64,000 bases of DNA from contig CAWFXD010000001.1 in the NCBI GenBank assembly GCA_963819695.1, positions 1,302,001 through 1,366,000 of the forward strand, in the 5' to 3' direction. The DNA comes from DASZIT01 sp963819695. GTDB lineage: Bacteria; Actinomycetota; Acidimicrobiia; Acidimicrobiales; RAAP-2. How positions within the stretch are numbered: position 1 is the first letter of the stretch; every line of letters starts with the position of its first letter. A program made the position numbers and the translations under genes. Shown piece by piece: positions 45,264-53,856 of the stretch. Below the pieces are notes generated by a model. That model did no database searches. It saw nothing but the letters and a program-made list of their open reading frames with translations, and was not told where the DNA came from.

Positions 45264-46481
45264 GTGAAGGGCATCATGAAGGGCATCCGAGTGCTCGAGG
45301 TGGCGGGGTGGACCTACGTGCCCATCGCCGGGACGGTGCTGGCCGAGTGGGGGGCCGACGTCCTCAAGATCGAACATCCCGAGACCGGCGACCCGCAGCG
45401 GGGGCTGGTGAATTCGGGCCTGGTCCCCACCGGGCCCGGCGGGATCAACCACATGATGGAGCTGCCCAACCGGGGGAAACGGAGCGTGGGTCTCAACCTG
45501 AAGTCCGAGGAGGGATATGCCCTGCTCCTCAAGCTGGCGGCCACGGCCGACGTCTTCCTGACCAACTTCCGTCCCCAGGCCCGGGCCAAGCTCAAGATCG
45601 ACGTGGAGGACATCCGGGCGGTCAACCCGAACATCATCTACGTGCGGGGCTCGGCCAACGGTCAACGCGGGCCGGAGTCGGAGCGGGGTGGCTACGACAA
45701 CTCCAACTTCTGGGGCCGAGGAGGATCGGCCGACATCCTGACGGCTCCCGGCGACTACCCGATCAGCCAGCCGGGGCCGGGTTACGGCGACGTCATCGGC
45801 GGCCTGACCATCGCCGGCGGGATCTCCGCCGCCCTCTTCCACCGAGAGCGGACCGGCGAGGCGGTCACCGTCGACAACTCGCTGCTGGCCAACGGGGTCT
45901 GGGCGACGGGGGCGACGGTGCTGGCCGCCGGCCTGTTCGGGTTCAGCCGGATGCCCCGGGGGGACCGGACGATGATGCCCAACCCGCTGGTCAACAATTA
46001 CAAGACCAAGGACGACCGGTTCATGTCCCTGATCATGCTGGAGTCGGACCGGTTCTGGGCCGACCTGGTCACCAAGATCGGTCACCCCGAGCTGGCCGAC
46101 GATCCCCGCTTCGCGGACTCGGTGGCCCGGGCGAAGAACTGCCAGGCGTGCTGCCTCGCCCTCGACGAGATCTTCGCCACCCGCACCCTGGAGGAGTGGA
46201 AGCCGATCATGAACACGGTGGACGGAGTCTGGGCGCCGGTGCAGACCGCTGACGAGCTGCTGGTCGACCCCCAGGTGGTGGCCAACGGCTACATCCGCGA
46301 GGTGACCTCGGCCGGGGGCACCACCTTCCGGATGGTGGCCTCGCCGCTCCAGTTCGACGAGCAGCCGCCCGACCTCACCCGGGCGCCCGACCACGGGGAG
46401 CACACCGACGAGGTCCTCGAGGAGCTCGGGTTGGAGATGGACGCCATCCTCGATCTCAAGCTCAAGGGCGCGGTGCTCTGA
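45264..46481 (+). CDS. Family III CoA transferase (CaiB/BaiF)
   Basis: 405 residues, GTG 45264 with GAAGAGGAGAACACC upstream; ATG 45276 is the alternative start. Family III features are IRVLEVAGWTYVPIAGTVLAEWGADVLKIE, GLNLKSEEGYALLLKLA, TNFRPQARAKL and the catalytic-Asp segment RGGYDNSNFWGRGG. It moves CoA between an acyl donor and an acid acceptor through an aspartyl-CoA anhydride. With the aldehyde dehydrogenase upstream it offers ATP-free activation of the acid. Converges with the RES toxin gene. Confidence 0.93.
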   Translation: MKGIMKGIRVLEVAGWTYVPIAGTVLAEWGADVLKIEHPETGDPQRGLVNSGLVPTGPGGINHMMELPNRGKRSVGLNLKSEEGYALLLKLAATADVFLTNFRPQARAKLKIDVEDIRAVNPNIIYVRGSANGQRGPESERGGYDNSNFWGRGGSADILTAPGDYPISQPGPGYGDVIGGLTIAGGISAALFHRERTGEAVTVDNSLLANGVWATGATVLAAGLFGFSRMPRGDRTMMPNPLVNNYKTKDDRFMSLIMLESDRFWADLVTKIGHPELADDPRFADSVARAKNCQACCLALDEIFATRTLEEWKPIMNTVDGVWAPVQTADELLVDPQVVANGYIREVTSAGGTTFRMVASPLQFDEQPPDLTRAPDHGEHTDEVLEELGLEMDAILDLKLKGAVL

Positions 46482-46487
46482 TCCCGG

Positions 46488-47027
46488 TCAGAAGTACCAG
46501 GCGTCGAAGGTCTGGGTGCCGACGAGGTGGGCTCGGCTGCGGGCGGTAGCCGGGAACCAGGCAAGCTCACGACCCGCCCCGGCTGGCGTTCGGGCGGATC
46601 GGCAATGTATGCCCCGCAGCCCCTGCCGGTTGGCGTCCGCTCCGATGGCTTGGCAGCGGTGCCAGCTGACCAGCTGGCCGTGTTCGTCGAGCGGGTAGGT
46701 GGCCGGTAGGCCGGTGGCGGCGACACCGGCGGGGGTGTGGACGTCGCCGGTTCGTTGCTGACGGGGAAGTCGTGCCGTGACGAGACATGGACCGGTGTCG
46801 CTGCGGAGATCCTCCGGTTCGTACGGCCAGCCCGCGATGAACGTGCGAAGGTTGACTCGGGCGGTAGGCAGATCCTCGTTCAGGTACAACGCGGGGAAGC
46901 TCTGTGGCGGGTTCCACCGGCCACCGTGTCGTTGGGCGAAGGTGGGATCCAAGGGGTCGACCCAGGCCGGGTCAACAATCCGTAGCCACAGGTGGCCGTT
47001 GTCAAGCAGCTCGGTTCGCATGATCAC
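46488..47027 (-). CDS. RES-domain toxin of a type II toxin-antitoxin pair
   Basis: 179 residues, start GTG 47027 or ATG 47021. The family's Arg is in GGRWNPPQSFPALYLNED and the Ser in LRGIHCRSARTP. RES toxins deplete NAD+. In the family a Glu follows the ALYL strand; here the equivalent stretch reads TARVNLRTF, so the catalytic Glu seems to be Asn, which could mean a weakened toxin or an alignment shift. It is downstream of, and 12 bp from, an Xre-type antitoxin gene, the usual order. The pair interrupts the catabolic gene run and may have come in by transfer. Confidence 0.82.
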   Translation of the reverse strand: MIMRTELLDNGHLWLRIVDPAWVDPLDPTFAQRHGGRWNPPQSFPALYLNEDLPTARVNLRTFIAGWPYEPEDLRSDTGPCLVTARLPRQQRTGDVHTPAGVAATGLPATYPLDEHGQLVSWHRCQAIGADANRQGLRGIHCRSARTPAGAGRELAWFPATARSRAHLVGTQTFDAWYF

Positions 47028-47039
47028 CCGCCCGCCCGG

Positions 47040-47486
47040 CTACGCGTGGACGCCGGCAACGTCGAACATAGCTCGACAGGCGGTCAGAACTGCCCGGGTA
47101 TCGCCGTCGGCTACAAGGTCGAGGAGGGGACGGCCATCGAGCCGGTCAGCCTTGCGGCGTACAACAGCAGGGATTCGGTCGACCTTGACGTAGTGGAGGA
47201 GCACGTCGGTGGCTGCGCCGAGATCGGCAATCTGCTCGGAACGGGCGGCGGGTACGCCGTCGCGGAGCCATTTGGAGATGGCTTGGCGGGACACACCGAA
47301 GAGACGGGCGGCATCCGAGCGGGACAAACCCCACAGTCCGAGGAAGCGTCGAAGTTGGTCGGTCAAGGTCCCGGACTCCAGGTGGGCGGTAAAGGCCGCG
47401 AGCCACGCCGGCTGGTCACGGCTGGCCTCGACCAGCTGTTCGGCGAGCATCTTCGGATCCTCGTGCAACGCCCAGTCGACGGACAC
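47040..47486 (-). CDS. Xre/MbcA-type antitoxin
   Basis: 148 residues from GTG 47486 with GGGGAGG upstream. A helix-turn-helix is seen at RSDAARLFGVSRQAISKWLR, preceded by a segment with LGLWGLS. The C-terminal part (LLHYVKVDRIPAVVRRKAD) would contact the toxin. Such antitoxins neutralise RES toxins and repress their own promoter. The promoter here overlaps two adjacent 17-bp repeats, a good candidate for the autoregulatory site. Antitoxin first, toxin second, 12 bp apart. Confidence 0.82.
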   Translation of the reverse strand: MSVDWALHEDPKMLAEQLVEASRDQPAWLAAFTAHLESGTLTDQLRRFLGLWGLSRSDAARLFGVSRQAISKWLRDGVPAARSEQIADLGAATDVLLHYVKVDRIPAVVRRKADRLDGRPLLDLVADGDTRAVLTACRAMFDVAGVHA

Positions 47487-47502
47487 GGCTTACCTCCCCG
47501 AT

Positions 47503-47536
47503 CGCAACCATATGACAACCGCAACCATATGTCAAC
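47503..47536. repeat. Two adjacent 17-bp direct repeats, antitoxin operator
   Basis: Repeat 1 is 47503-47519 and repeat 2 is 47520-47536, CGCAACCATATGNCAAC, differing only at one position (A or T). Each contains CATATG. The repeats cover the antitoxin promoter exactly, as expected for autorepression by the HTH antitoxin. Confidence 0.75.
47507..47535 (-). promoter_or_regulatory. Antitoxin-toxin promoter
   Basis: On the minus strand TTGACA (47535-47530) and TATGGT (47512-47507) are 17 bp apart: a full -35 match and four of six in the -10. The start codon GTG 47486 follows with GGGGAGG in between. Each box falls in one of the two direct repeats. Confidence 0.7.
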
Positions 47537-47664
47537 CACCGTGGGAAGGGTGCCGATGACGGCCACCCGTTGGGCGGTTCGAAAAACCTGCTGCGCCCGA
47601 TGCGCCGTCTTGATCGAAGCCCCCGCCTGGCTTACGGTGCGCAGCGAGACAAGGGAGGACAGGC

Positions 47665-48162
47665 GTGTCGCCAACCGACTTGAAAGAGATCATCGGCCAG
47701 CCGACGAGTAAATCGGTGGTGACGGTGGAGCGCGGGCAACTGGCCACCTTCGCCGGGGCGGTGAAGGACGCCAGCCCGGTGTACCGCGACCCCCGGGCCG
47801 CCGCCGAAGCCGGCCTGGCCGGGATCCCCGCGCCTCCCACCTATCCCTTCGTGATGGAGAACTTCGGGGTGTTCCCCGAGCTGCAGCCGTCCGAGCGGCC
47901 GTCGGCCAACGCCATGGCCTCGGTGCTGGGCCCGCTGATGGCCAAGGGCGGCATCATCCTCCACGGGGAGCAGGAGTTCATCTACCACCGGCCGATCTTC
48001 GCCGGTGACGTGCTGGAGGGGAACGGGACGGTGGTGGACGCCTACGAGAAGGAGTCGAAGGGGAAGACGATGACCTTCGTGGTGGTGGAGACGGCCTGGA
48101 CCGATCAGGCCACCGGCGAGCTGGTCTGCACATCCCGGATGAACATCATCCACCGCATCTGA
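47665..48162 (+). CDS. MaoC-like N-terminal dehydratase (FAS1-type, hotdog)
   Basis: 165 residues, GTG 47665 behind AAGGGAGGACAGGC. The single hotdog fold matches FAS1_DH_region/MaoC N-terminal dehydratases of actinobacteria: VTVERGQLATFAGAVKDASPVY, PAPPTYPFVMENF, HGEQEFIYHRPIFAGDVLEG. Such subunits usually work with a second MaoC subunit to hydrate enoyl-CoAs. A separate MaoC gene is at 49569, and the two may form one enzyme. It is coupled (TGATG) to the crotonase downstream. Confidence 0.85.
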   Translation: MSPTDLKEIIGQPTSKSVVTVERGQLATFAGAVKDASPVYRDPRAAAEAGLAGIPAPPTYPFVMENFGVFPELQPSERPSANAMASVLGPLMAKGGIILHGEQEFIYHRPIFAGDVLEGNGTVVDAYEKESKGKTMTFVVVETAWTDQATGELVCTSRMNIIHRI

Positions 48163-48986
48163 TGGCCGACACCGAGTCGGCCGACGTGCTCCGCCGCATC
48201 GAGGACGGTGTGGCCTGGATCACCCTCAACCGGCCCGAAGCCGGGAACGCCATCAACACCGAGATGCGGACCCAGATCATCGCCTGGCTGGAGGAGGCCT
48301 CCGACGACCTTGCCGTCCGGGCCGTGGTGCTGACCGGCACCGGGGAGAAGGGGTTCTGCACCGGGGCCGATCTCCGCAGCCCGGTGGTCCGCCCGCCCCG
48401 CCCGCCCGGCGCCCCCCAGAGTGCGGTGGGGGATTCCGCCCGGATGATCCGCAACGGTTGGCAGCTCCTGATCGCCGCCGTCCTCGACTGCGAGAAACCG
48501 GTGATCGCCGCGGTGAACGCCACCGCCGCCGGCGGCGGGCTGCACCTGGCCCTGGCCTGTGATCTGGTCCTGGCCGCGGAGGAGGCGAAGTTCATCGCCG
48601 TCTTCGTCCGCCGGGGGATCGCCCCCGACGCCGGCGGCGCCTACCTGTTGCCCCGGCTCATCGGTCCCCAACGGGCCAAGGAGCTGTTCTTCTTCGGTGA
48701 CGCGGTGCCGGCCGCCGAGGCGGAACGGCTGGGGCTGGTCAACCGGGTGGTGCCCGGCGACCAGCTGATGAGGCTGGTCGGGGAGTGGGCGGCCCGGTTG
48801 GCAACCGGCCCGACCAAGGCCATCGCCATGGCCAAGCGCCTCACCAACCAGTCGTTGGAGACCGACAGGGCCCAGGCCTTCTGGGACGAGGCGGCCGGCC
48901 AGGAGATGATCGTCGGCACCGAGGACTGCAAGGAGGGCCTGGCCGCGTTCGCCGAGCGCCGGGCCCCGGAGTTCCGGGGATGGTGA
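48162..48986 (+). CDS. Enoyl-CoA hydratase/isomerase family protein (PaaG-like active site)
   Basis: 274 residues, ATG 48162. LNRPEAGNAIN and KGFCTGADL are the CoA and oxyanion segments. The first Glu position is His in GGGLHLALACD, and the second region is IAPDAGGAYLLPRLIG with Asp, the pattern of PaaG-type isomerases and of the crotonase at 922. It likely shifts a double bond or hydrates a specialised substrate. It is translated with the MaoC-like protein upstream; a 70-bp gap separates it from the DoxX-like gene. Confidence 0.9.
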   Translation: MADTESADVLRRIEDGVAWITLNRPEAGNAINTEMRTQIIAWLEEASDDLAVRAVVLTGTGEKGFCTGADLRSPVVRPPRPPGAPQSAVGDSARMIRNGWQLLIAAVLDCEKPVIAAVNATAAGGGLHLALACDLVLAAEEAKFIAVFVRRGIAPDAGGAYLLPRLIGPQRAKELFFFGDAVPAAEAERLGLVNRVVPGDQLMRLVGEWAARLATGPTKAIAMAKRLTNQSLETDRAQAFWDEAAGQEMIVGTEDCKEGLAAFAERRAPEFRGW

Positions 48987-49056
48987 GGCAGGTGGATGCC
49001 GGCGGTCCTCGTCCGGTTACCCGGTGGTTAGAAGCGAAGCTGCTAGAAACTCGCCC

Positions 49057-49512
49057 ATGAACTCGACCTGGTTGACCACCGCGGAATGGCTGGCCGTACT
49101 GCGGATCGGCGTCGGCCTCTGGTGGCTGCAGAGCTTCCGCCACAAGGATCTCGGGGCCTGGTTGAAGCGCGGCGCCGGCATTTCGTGGGGCGCATCGGTG
49201 GCCGAAAAGCACAAGTGGCCGTTCGTGAAGACCGGGTTCGACAAGGTGGTCAAGCCCCACCCCATCCACATGGCCTATGTCGTCGTCTTCGCCGAGCTGG
49301 CCCTCGGACTCGGGCTCACCCTCGGGTTCCTGACCCCGATCGCCGCCTTCGCCGCCATCGTCCTCAATTTGTTGTACTTCGTGCTGATGATCAGTGACTG
49401 GGCCGAGCAGGGCCAGAACCTGATGATGATCCTGGCCGAGGTGGTCATCCTCGGGACCCATGGCTGGAACGTGTGGTCGATCGACCACCTGCTCCACTTG
49501 TTCGGGGCCTGA
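49057..49512 (+). CDS. DoxX-like membrane protein
   Basis: 151 residues from ATG 49057. Four membrane segments can be traced, including AEWLAVLRIGVGLWWLQSF, MAYVVVFAELALGLGLTLGF, TPIAAFAAIVLNLLYFVLMI and the LMMILAEVVILGTHGWNVWSID end. The pattern matches the DoxX/TQO small-subunit-like family, thought to be quinone-linked membrane proteins. Role here unknown. The region from 48987 to 49056 has no other gene. Confidence 0.75.
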   Translation: MNSTWLTTAEWLAVLRIGVGLWWLQSFRHKDLGAWLKRGAGISWGASVAEKHKWPFVKTGFDKVVKPHPIHMAYVVVFAELALGLGLTLGFLTPIAAFAAIVLNLLYFVLMISDWAEQGQNLMMILAEVVILGTHGWNVWSIDHLLHLFGA

Positions 49513-49568
49513 CCGGGAAGTATGAGAATCTGTCGCCAAGGGCGCTCGAGCCGACAAGGAGGAAATCG

Positions 49569-50000
49569 ATGACTTCAGGAACGTTGTATGTGGAGGACGT
49601 GACCGAGGGCGACGAAGCGCCGATTCGCAGCCACGTGTTGACCCGCACCGATCTGGTCGCCTACGCCGGAGCGTCGGGCGACTTCAACCCGATGCACCAT
49701 GACGAGGTGATCGCCACGTCCGCCGGCCAGCCCAGCGTGTTCGGCCACGGGATGTTCTCGATGGGGCTGCTGGGCTCCGCGCTCACCGACTACGTGGGGG
49801 TCGGGAACGTGCGGCGCTTCCAGGTTCGCTTCGCCAAGCAGACCTGGCCGGCGGAGAAGCTGGAGACCAAGATCGTCGTCACCGGCACCCGCGAGGAAGG
49901 TGGCGAGCACCTGGTCGATCTCGACGTCCGCCTGCTCAACGCCGACGGCGAGGAGAAGGTGGTCGGACAGGCGACCGCGGTGGTACCCAGCCGGTCCTGA
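49569..50000 (+). CDS. MaoC-family dehydratase
   Basis: 143 residues, ATG 49569 with AAGGAGGAAATCG upstream. The (R)-hydratase motif is clear: YAGASGDFNPMHHDEVIATSAG with Asp and His, then FGHGMFSMGLLGS. It catalyses reversible hydration of enoyl-CoAs to (R)-3-hydroxyacyl-CoAs. The MaoC-like gene at 47665 is probably the partner subunit. The next gene (SDR, minus strand) converges, 12 bp away. Confidence 0.92.
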   Translation: MTSGTLYVEDVTEGDEAPIRSHVLTRTDLVAYAGASGDFNPMHHDEVIATSAGQPSVFGHGMFSMGLLGSALTDYVGVGNVRRFQVRFAKQTWPAEKLETKIVVTGTREEGGEHLVDLDVRLLNADGEEKVVGQATAVVPSRS

Positions 50001-50012
50001 GTCCGTGCCCGC

Positions 50013-50915
50013 CTAGAAGAAGCTGAACTTCGGGATCCCCGACGAGATCCCCTTGAACAGCTCGCCCTTGGCGTCGGCCAGTTCCTTCGGGGTCCACATC
50101 GAGTCCCGGTGGATCTCGCCGACCGGATGGAACCCGCCGGTCGCCCAGATGTTGCCGCCGAACACGATGAAGTTCTGACCGGTGACGTCGGCCGCTTCGT
50201 CGGAGGCCAAAAAGCCGACCAGCTGGGCGACGTTGCGGGGATCCCACTCGTCGAAGCCCTCGGCGGCCTTGGCCATCTCCCCGAACAGGCCCTCGGTCAT
50301 CCGGGTACGGGCCCGGGGGGAGATGGAGTTGACGGTGACGCCGTAGCGCTCGAGCTCGCGGGCCAGCACCCAGGTCATCGAGGCGATGCCGGCCTTGGCC
50401 GCCGAGTAGTTGGCCTGCCCGGCGTTGCCGTAGAGCCCGGCCTCCGACGACGTATTGACGATGCGGGCGCTGACCGTCTCGCCCGCCTTGGCCCGGCCCC
50501 GCCAGTGGACGGCGGCGTGGTGGGTGGGGGCGAAGTGGCCCTTCAGGTGGACCCGGATGACATCGTCCCAGCTCGACTCGTCCATGTTGAAGCTCATCTT
50601 GTCCCGGAGGATGCCGGCGTTGTTGACCAGGATGTCGAGCTGACCGAAGGTGTCGACGGCCTGGTCGACGAGGGCCTTGGCACCGTCCCAGGAGCTGACG
50701 TCGGAGGAGTTGACCGCCGCATCGCTGCCCCCGGCTTTGATGAGGTCGACCACCTCTTCGGCCGGGTGCTTGTCGCCACCCTCGCCCTGGACCGAGGCGC
50801 CGACGTCATTGACGATGACCTTGGCCCCTTCGGACGCCAGCAGCAGGGCTTCCTCCCGTCCGATGCCCCGACCTGCGCCGGTGACGATGGCTACCTTGCC
50901 GTCGAGCAATCCCAT
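50013..50915 (-). CDS. Short-chain dehydrogenase/reductase (3-hydroxyacyl-CoA dehydrogenase-like)
   Basis: 300 residues, ATG 50915 with AGGAGG nearby. Classical SDR: VAIVTGAGRGIGREEALLLA, NNAGILRDKMSF, NTSSEAGLYGNAGQANYSAAKAGI with Ser-Tyr-Lys, and VNSISPRARTRMTE. The DKMSFNMDESSWDDVIRVHLKG stretch is typical of the type fused to MaoC domains in multifunctional peroxisomal enzymes (17beta-HSD4-like). It would oxidise (R)-3-hydroxyacyl-CoA, which fits the neighbouring MaoC. It is divergent from the methyltransferase gene. Confidence 0.92.
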   Translation of the reverse strand: MGLLDGKVAIVTGAGRGIGREEALLLASEGAKVIVNDVGASVQGEGGDKHPAEEVVDLIKAGGSDAAVNSSDVSSWDGAKALVDQAVDTFGQLDILVNNAGILRDKMSFNMDESSWDDVIRVHLKGHFAPTHHAAVHWRGRAKAGETVSARIVNTSSEAGLYGNAGQANYSAAKAGIASMTWVLARELERYGVTVNSISPRARTRMTEGLFGEMAKAAEGFDEWDPRNVAQLVGFLASDEAADVTGQNFIVFGGNIWATGGFHPVGEIHRDSMWTPKELADAKGELFKGISSGIPKFSFF

Positions 50916-51083
50916 GAGTGGCCTCCTGTGCCTGGTTGCAGAATGTGAGTCGAACGCCATCCGTCCGGCCCGAAGCGGGCGCCGGCGGTGGGTTGGAACC
51001 CGGGAAGCATGGCCGAAACCCACCCTTCCGGGCAAGACGGCGATGGTAGGTTCGGAAGTCGGCCAATGGTGATGGGAGATGGA

Positions 51084-52076
51084 GTGAGCGGAGAGACAGG
51101 CCCGGCGGCCAGGGCCAACGGGACCGGGCCGCTTGCCACCGCGGCCGCCAGAGTCAACCCGCTGCTGTCCCGGGTGGAGTTGAAGGCACGCCGGGAGGCG
51201 ACCCGGCTGGCCGGGCTGTCGTTCGCCCAACTCCCTCCCGCCCAGGCCGTCCGGATGGTCTACAACGTGCTGCTCCGCCGGGAGCCGGACCCCACCGGTT
51301 TCACCGATCTGACCACCGCGATGGCCGCCGGCCAGCTGAGCCACGACGACGTGATGGACCGGGTGCGCAGTTCGAGCGAGTACCGGACCCAGGTTCCGGT
51401 GGGCGTGAACAACCTCCACAGTTCCCTGCACGCCAGCCGCTGTGAGTTCATCCTCGGCCTGCCCCCGGCCCGGCGCATCATCGACCTCGGCGGCGGCCAC
51501 ACCATCGATCCCCGGGGGGCGTTGGTGGTGCTCGGTTACCCCTACGACTTCGACGAGCTGGTGGTGGTCGACCTCCCCCCCGACGACCGGCACCCGCTCT
51601 ACCACTCCGAGCGGTTCGGGGCCGGCGACACCGAGCGGGGCAAGGTGCGCTACGAGTACCGGTCGATGGCCGACCTGTCGTTCGCCGAGGACAGCTCGGT
51701 GGACCTCATCTACAGCGGTCAGTCCATCGAGCACGTGACCCCGGCCGACGGTGACACCGTGCTCGGCGAAGCCCTCCGGGTGCTCAAGCCGGGGGGCTAC
51801 CTGGCCATCGACACCCCCAACGGCAAGGTCTGCCGTCTGCAGCAGGACGCCTTCATCGATCCCGACCACAAGGTGGAGTACACCCTCGCCGAGCTCCGGA
51901 CCAAGGTCGGTGCCGCCGGGTTCGAGGTGGTGGCCGAGCGGGGGCTTAACTGGGGCGGCGCCGCGGTTGACCGGGGCGAATTCGATCCGGAGGCCCTGGC
52001 CGCCAACTACGGCATCTTCTTCGACGCCGAGGCCTGTTACCTGTTGGCTCTGCTGTGCCGGAAGCCGGCCGGCTGA
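51084..52076 (+). CDS. Methyltransferase (class I) with DUF4214-like N-terminus
   Basis: ~330 residues. Starts at GTG 51084 (GGGAG 5 bases before), or ATG 51066/51072. Residues ~45-95 (VRMVYNVLLRREPDPTGFTD, HDDVMDRVRSSSEYR) match DUF4214, a repeat found in cell-surface and glycan proteins. A SAM-dependent methyltransferase domain follows: RRIIDLGGGHTIDP, VVVDLPPDDRHP, YSGQSIEHVTPADG, ALRVLKPGGYLAIDTPNG. The combination suggests methylation of a polysaccharide or glycolipid. Convergent with the MerR gene. Similar methyltransferase-glycosyltransferase genes occur at 62.7-64 kb. Confidence 0.82.
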   Translation: MSGETGPAARANGTGPLATAAARVNPLLSRVELKARREATRLAGLSFAQLPPAQAVRMVYNVLLRREPDPTGFTDLTTAMAAGQLSHDDVMDRVRSSSEYRTQVPVGVNNLHSSLHASRCEFILGLPPARRIIDLGGGHTIDPRGALVVLGYPYDFDELVVVDLPPDDRHPLYHSERFGAGDTERGKVRYEYRSMADLSFAEDSSVDLIYSGQSIEHVTPADGDTVLGEALRVLKPGGYLAIDTPNGKVCRLQQDAFIDPDHKVEYTLAELRTKVGAAGFEVVAERGLNWGGAAVDRGEFDPEALAANYGIFFDAEACYLLALLCRKPAG

Positions 52077-52086
52077 GGCGGTCGCC

Positions 52087-52953
52087 TCACCTCGGCACCA
52101 CGATCACCCCGAGCACCGAGGCGTTCAGCCGCTCGGACTCGGCTTCCACTTCGTGCATGAACGTTCCGGCCTGCGGCGACAGCGACTCGGACCAGGCCCG
52201 GAGGCCCTGCTGGATGACGGTCAGATCGGCCAGCCGGGGAACGAAATCATCGAGGGCGAGGGCCACCGCTTCGGGGAACGGCGCCGCCAGCTGCTCGGCC
52301 ACCCATTCCCGGGCCAGCCGCCGGGTGGTGTCGTCATCGTCGGGGGGCAGAGCCACCACCTGGGCGGCCAGGCTCCGGAGCCGGCCGAACAGCATCTCGT
52401 GGCCGGGGGCGGCCACCAACCGCTCGAGCAACTCGGTCACCTGCTCGGGTAGGACCATCTGACCGAACAGCGGGGGCACCGGAAGCTCCCACGAACTGAA
52501 GATCTCCAGATAGGCGGCCGCCGCCTGACCGGAGAGGGGCCGGCTCAGCCGGCCGAACATGCCGATGCTGTCCCGCTGGCTGGTGGCCAAGCGGGCCATC
52601 GACCCCGAGGGATCGTCGTCGGTCTGTCCCAGCGCGCTGTCCACCGCGTCGAGGAGGCTGTCGATGCGCCGTCGTTCGTTGTCGAGGACCAGCCGGTGCT
52701 GGACCAGGGCGGCGTGGAGGGTCTCCGGCTCGTCGTGCAGGCAGGCCCGGATGGCGTCGAGTCCCATGCCCAGGCTCCGGAGCAGGTCGATCCGGAGCAG
52801 CAACAGGACATCGGCAGGGCGGAAGGTCCGGTAGCCGCTGTCGAGATGGTCGGGGGAGATCAGCCCGATGGCCTCGTAGTGCCGGATCCGGCCGGCGGTG
52901 ATGCCGGTGAGGGCGGTCACATCGCCGATGAACAGGGAGCCGGGTCGGGGCAT
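52087..52953 (-). CDS. MerR-family transcriptional regulator
   Basis: 288 residues, ATG 52953. The winged-helix N-terminus is FIGDVTALTGITAGRIRHYEAIGLISPDHLDSGYRTF followed by a coiled linker (LVLDNERRRIDSLLDAV). The ~170-residue C-terminal part is unlike metal-binding MerR ends and probably senses a small molecule (FGQMVLPEQVTELLERLV is a characteristic piece; full ligand unknown). It lies next to, and reads away from, the P450-aldehyde dehydrogenase-CoA ligase genes, so it is a candidate regulator of that operon. Confidence 0.85.
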   Translation of the reverse strand: MPRPGSLFIGDVTALTGITAGRIRHYEAIGLISPDHLDSGYRTFRPADVLLLLRIDLLRSLGMGLDAIRACLHDEPETLHAALVQHRLVLDNERRRIDSLLDAVDSALGQTDDDPSGSMARLATSQRDSIGMFGRLSRPLSGQAAAAYLEIFSSWELPVPPLFGQMVLPEQVTELLERLVAAPGHEMLFGRLRSLAAQVVALPPDDDDTTRRLAREWVAEQLAAPFPEAVALALDDFVPRLADLTVIQQGLRAWSESLSPQAGTFMHEVEAESERLNASVLGVIVVPR

Positions 52954-53022
52954 TGTCCCTTGACTCTACGACCATAGGAGGGTTTTGGATGGGAGGAGGG
53001 ATCCACGGGGTGGACGACAGGA

Positions 53023-53856
53023 GTGGAATTGCATCAGATCTGGGGGACCTTGGTCGGTCGGTGGTACGTCACCGCCTTCGGAGCCACCTTCCTGTGGCGG
53101 GCCAGCCGATATCTGGGGTGGCGCCGGACCATCCTCTACGGGCTGGCGGCGGTCGGCATCGGCGCCCTGGCCGAGAACTGCTCGGTCCACTTCGGGTTTC
53201 CCTACACCGGCTACACCTTCAACCCCGCCCTTCGCCACAAGGAGATCTTCGTCGGCGACGTGCCGTTGATGGTCCCGTTCTCCTACACCTTCCTCGGCTA
53301 TTTCGGGTTCACCGCCGGGCGGCTCCTGACCAGTGGCCCCTGGCAGACCCGGGCCCGCCGACCGTGGCACGAGTATCTGGTGGCGCTCGTCCTCACGGTG
53401 TGGGCGTTGTGGATCATGGACCCGGTCTCCCGACTCGGACCCCGGTGGTTCCTCGGCCCGGTGTTCCACTACCGCGGCCCGGGGTTCTGGTTCGGCCTCC
53501 CGCTCGGCAGCCAGGCCGGTTTCACCCTCACCGCCGCCGTCCTGTTGGCCATCCTGACCTTCATGACCAGGGGCGAGCCCAATCGCCGGATCGATCGCTG
53601 GATGGACCATCCCCATCTGACCAGCCTGGTCACCTACAACGCCCAGATCCTGTGGTTGGCCGTCGTGGCCGTGGTGCTGGGTGCCGACGAGCTCGCCGGG
53701 TCGGCCCTTCTCATCTGGGTGCCGGCCGCGGCGTTGGCCGCGGTGCTGTGGAGCGTCCTCCGCACGCTCCCCGCCGTCTCCGACCCGGCGGTGCCCGATC
53801 CGCTGGCCGGTTCGGAGCCACCCGATCAGCCGGACCGACCCAAGGTGCGCGCGTGA
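53023..53856 (+). CDS. Carotenoid biosynthesis protein-like (CruF/DUF422) membrane protein
   Basis: 277 residues, GTG 53023. About seven hydrophobic segments are spread over the protein (e.g. TILYGLAAVGIGALAENC, LVALVLTVWALWIMDPVS, LAAVLWSVLRTLP). The FGFPYTGYTFNP and VPFSYTFLGYFGF pieces match the carotenoid hydratase/CruF-type family (Caroten_synth). In other organisms it adds water to the end of C50/C40 carotenoids. Here it heads a P450-aldehyde dehydrogenase-CoA ligase operon (overlap GTGA with the P450), so a membrane hydratase-like role on an isoprenoid is possible. Function not certain. Confidence 0.7.
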   Translation: MELHQIWGTLVGRWYVTAFGATFLWRASRYLGWRRTILYGLAAVGIGALAENCSVHFGFPYTGYTFNPALRHKEIFVGDVPLMVPFSYTFLGYFGFTAGRLLTSGPWQTRARRPWHEYLVALVLTVWALWIMDPVSRLGPRWFLGPVFHYRGPGFWFGLPLGSQAGFTLTAAVLLAILTFMTRGEPNRRIDRWMDHPHLTSLVTYNAQILWLAVVAVVLGADELAGSALLIWVPAAALAAVLWSVLRTLPAVSDPAVPDPLAGSEPPDQPDRPKVRA

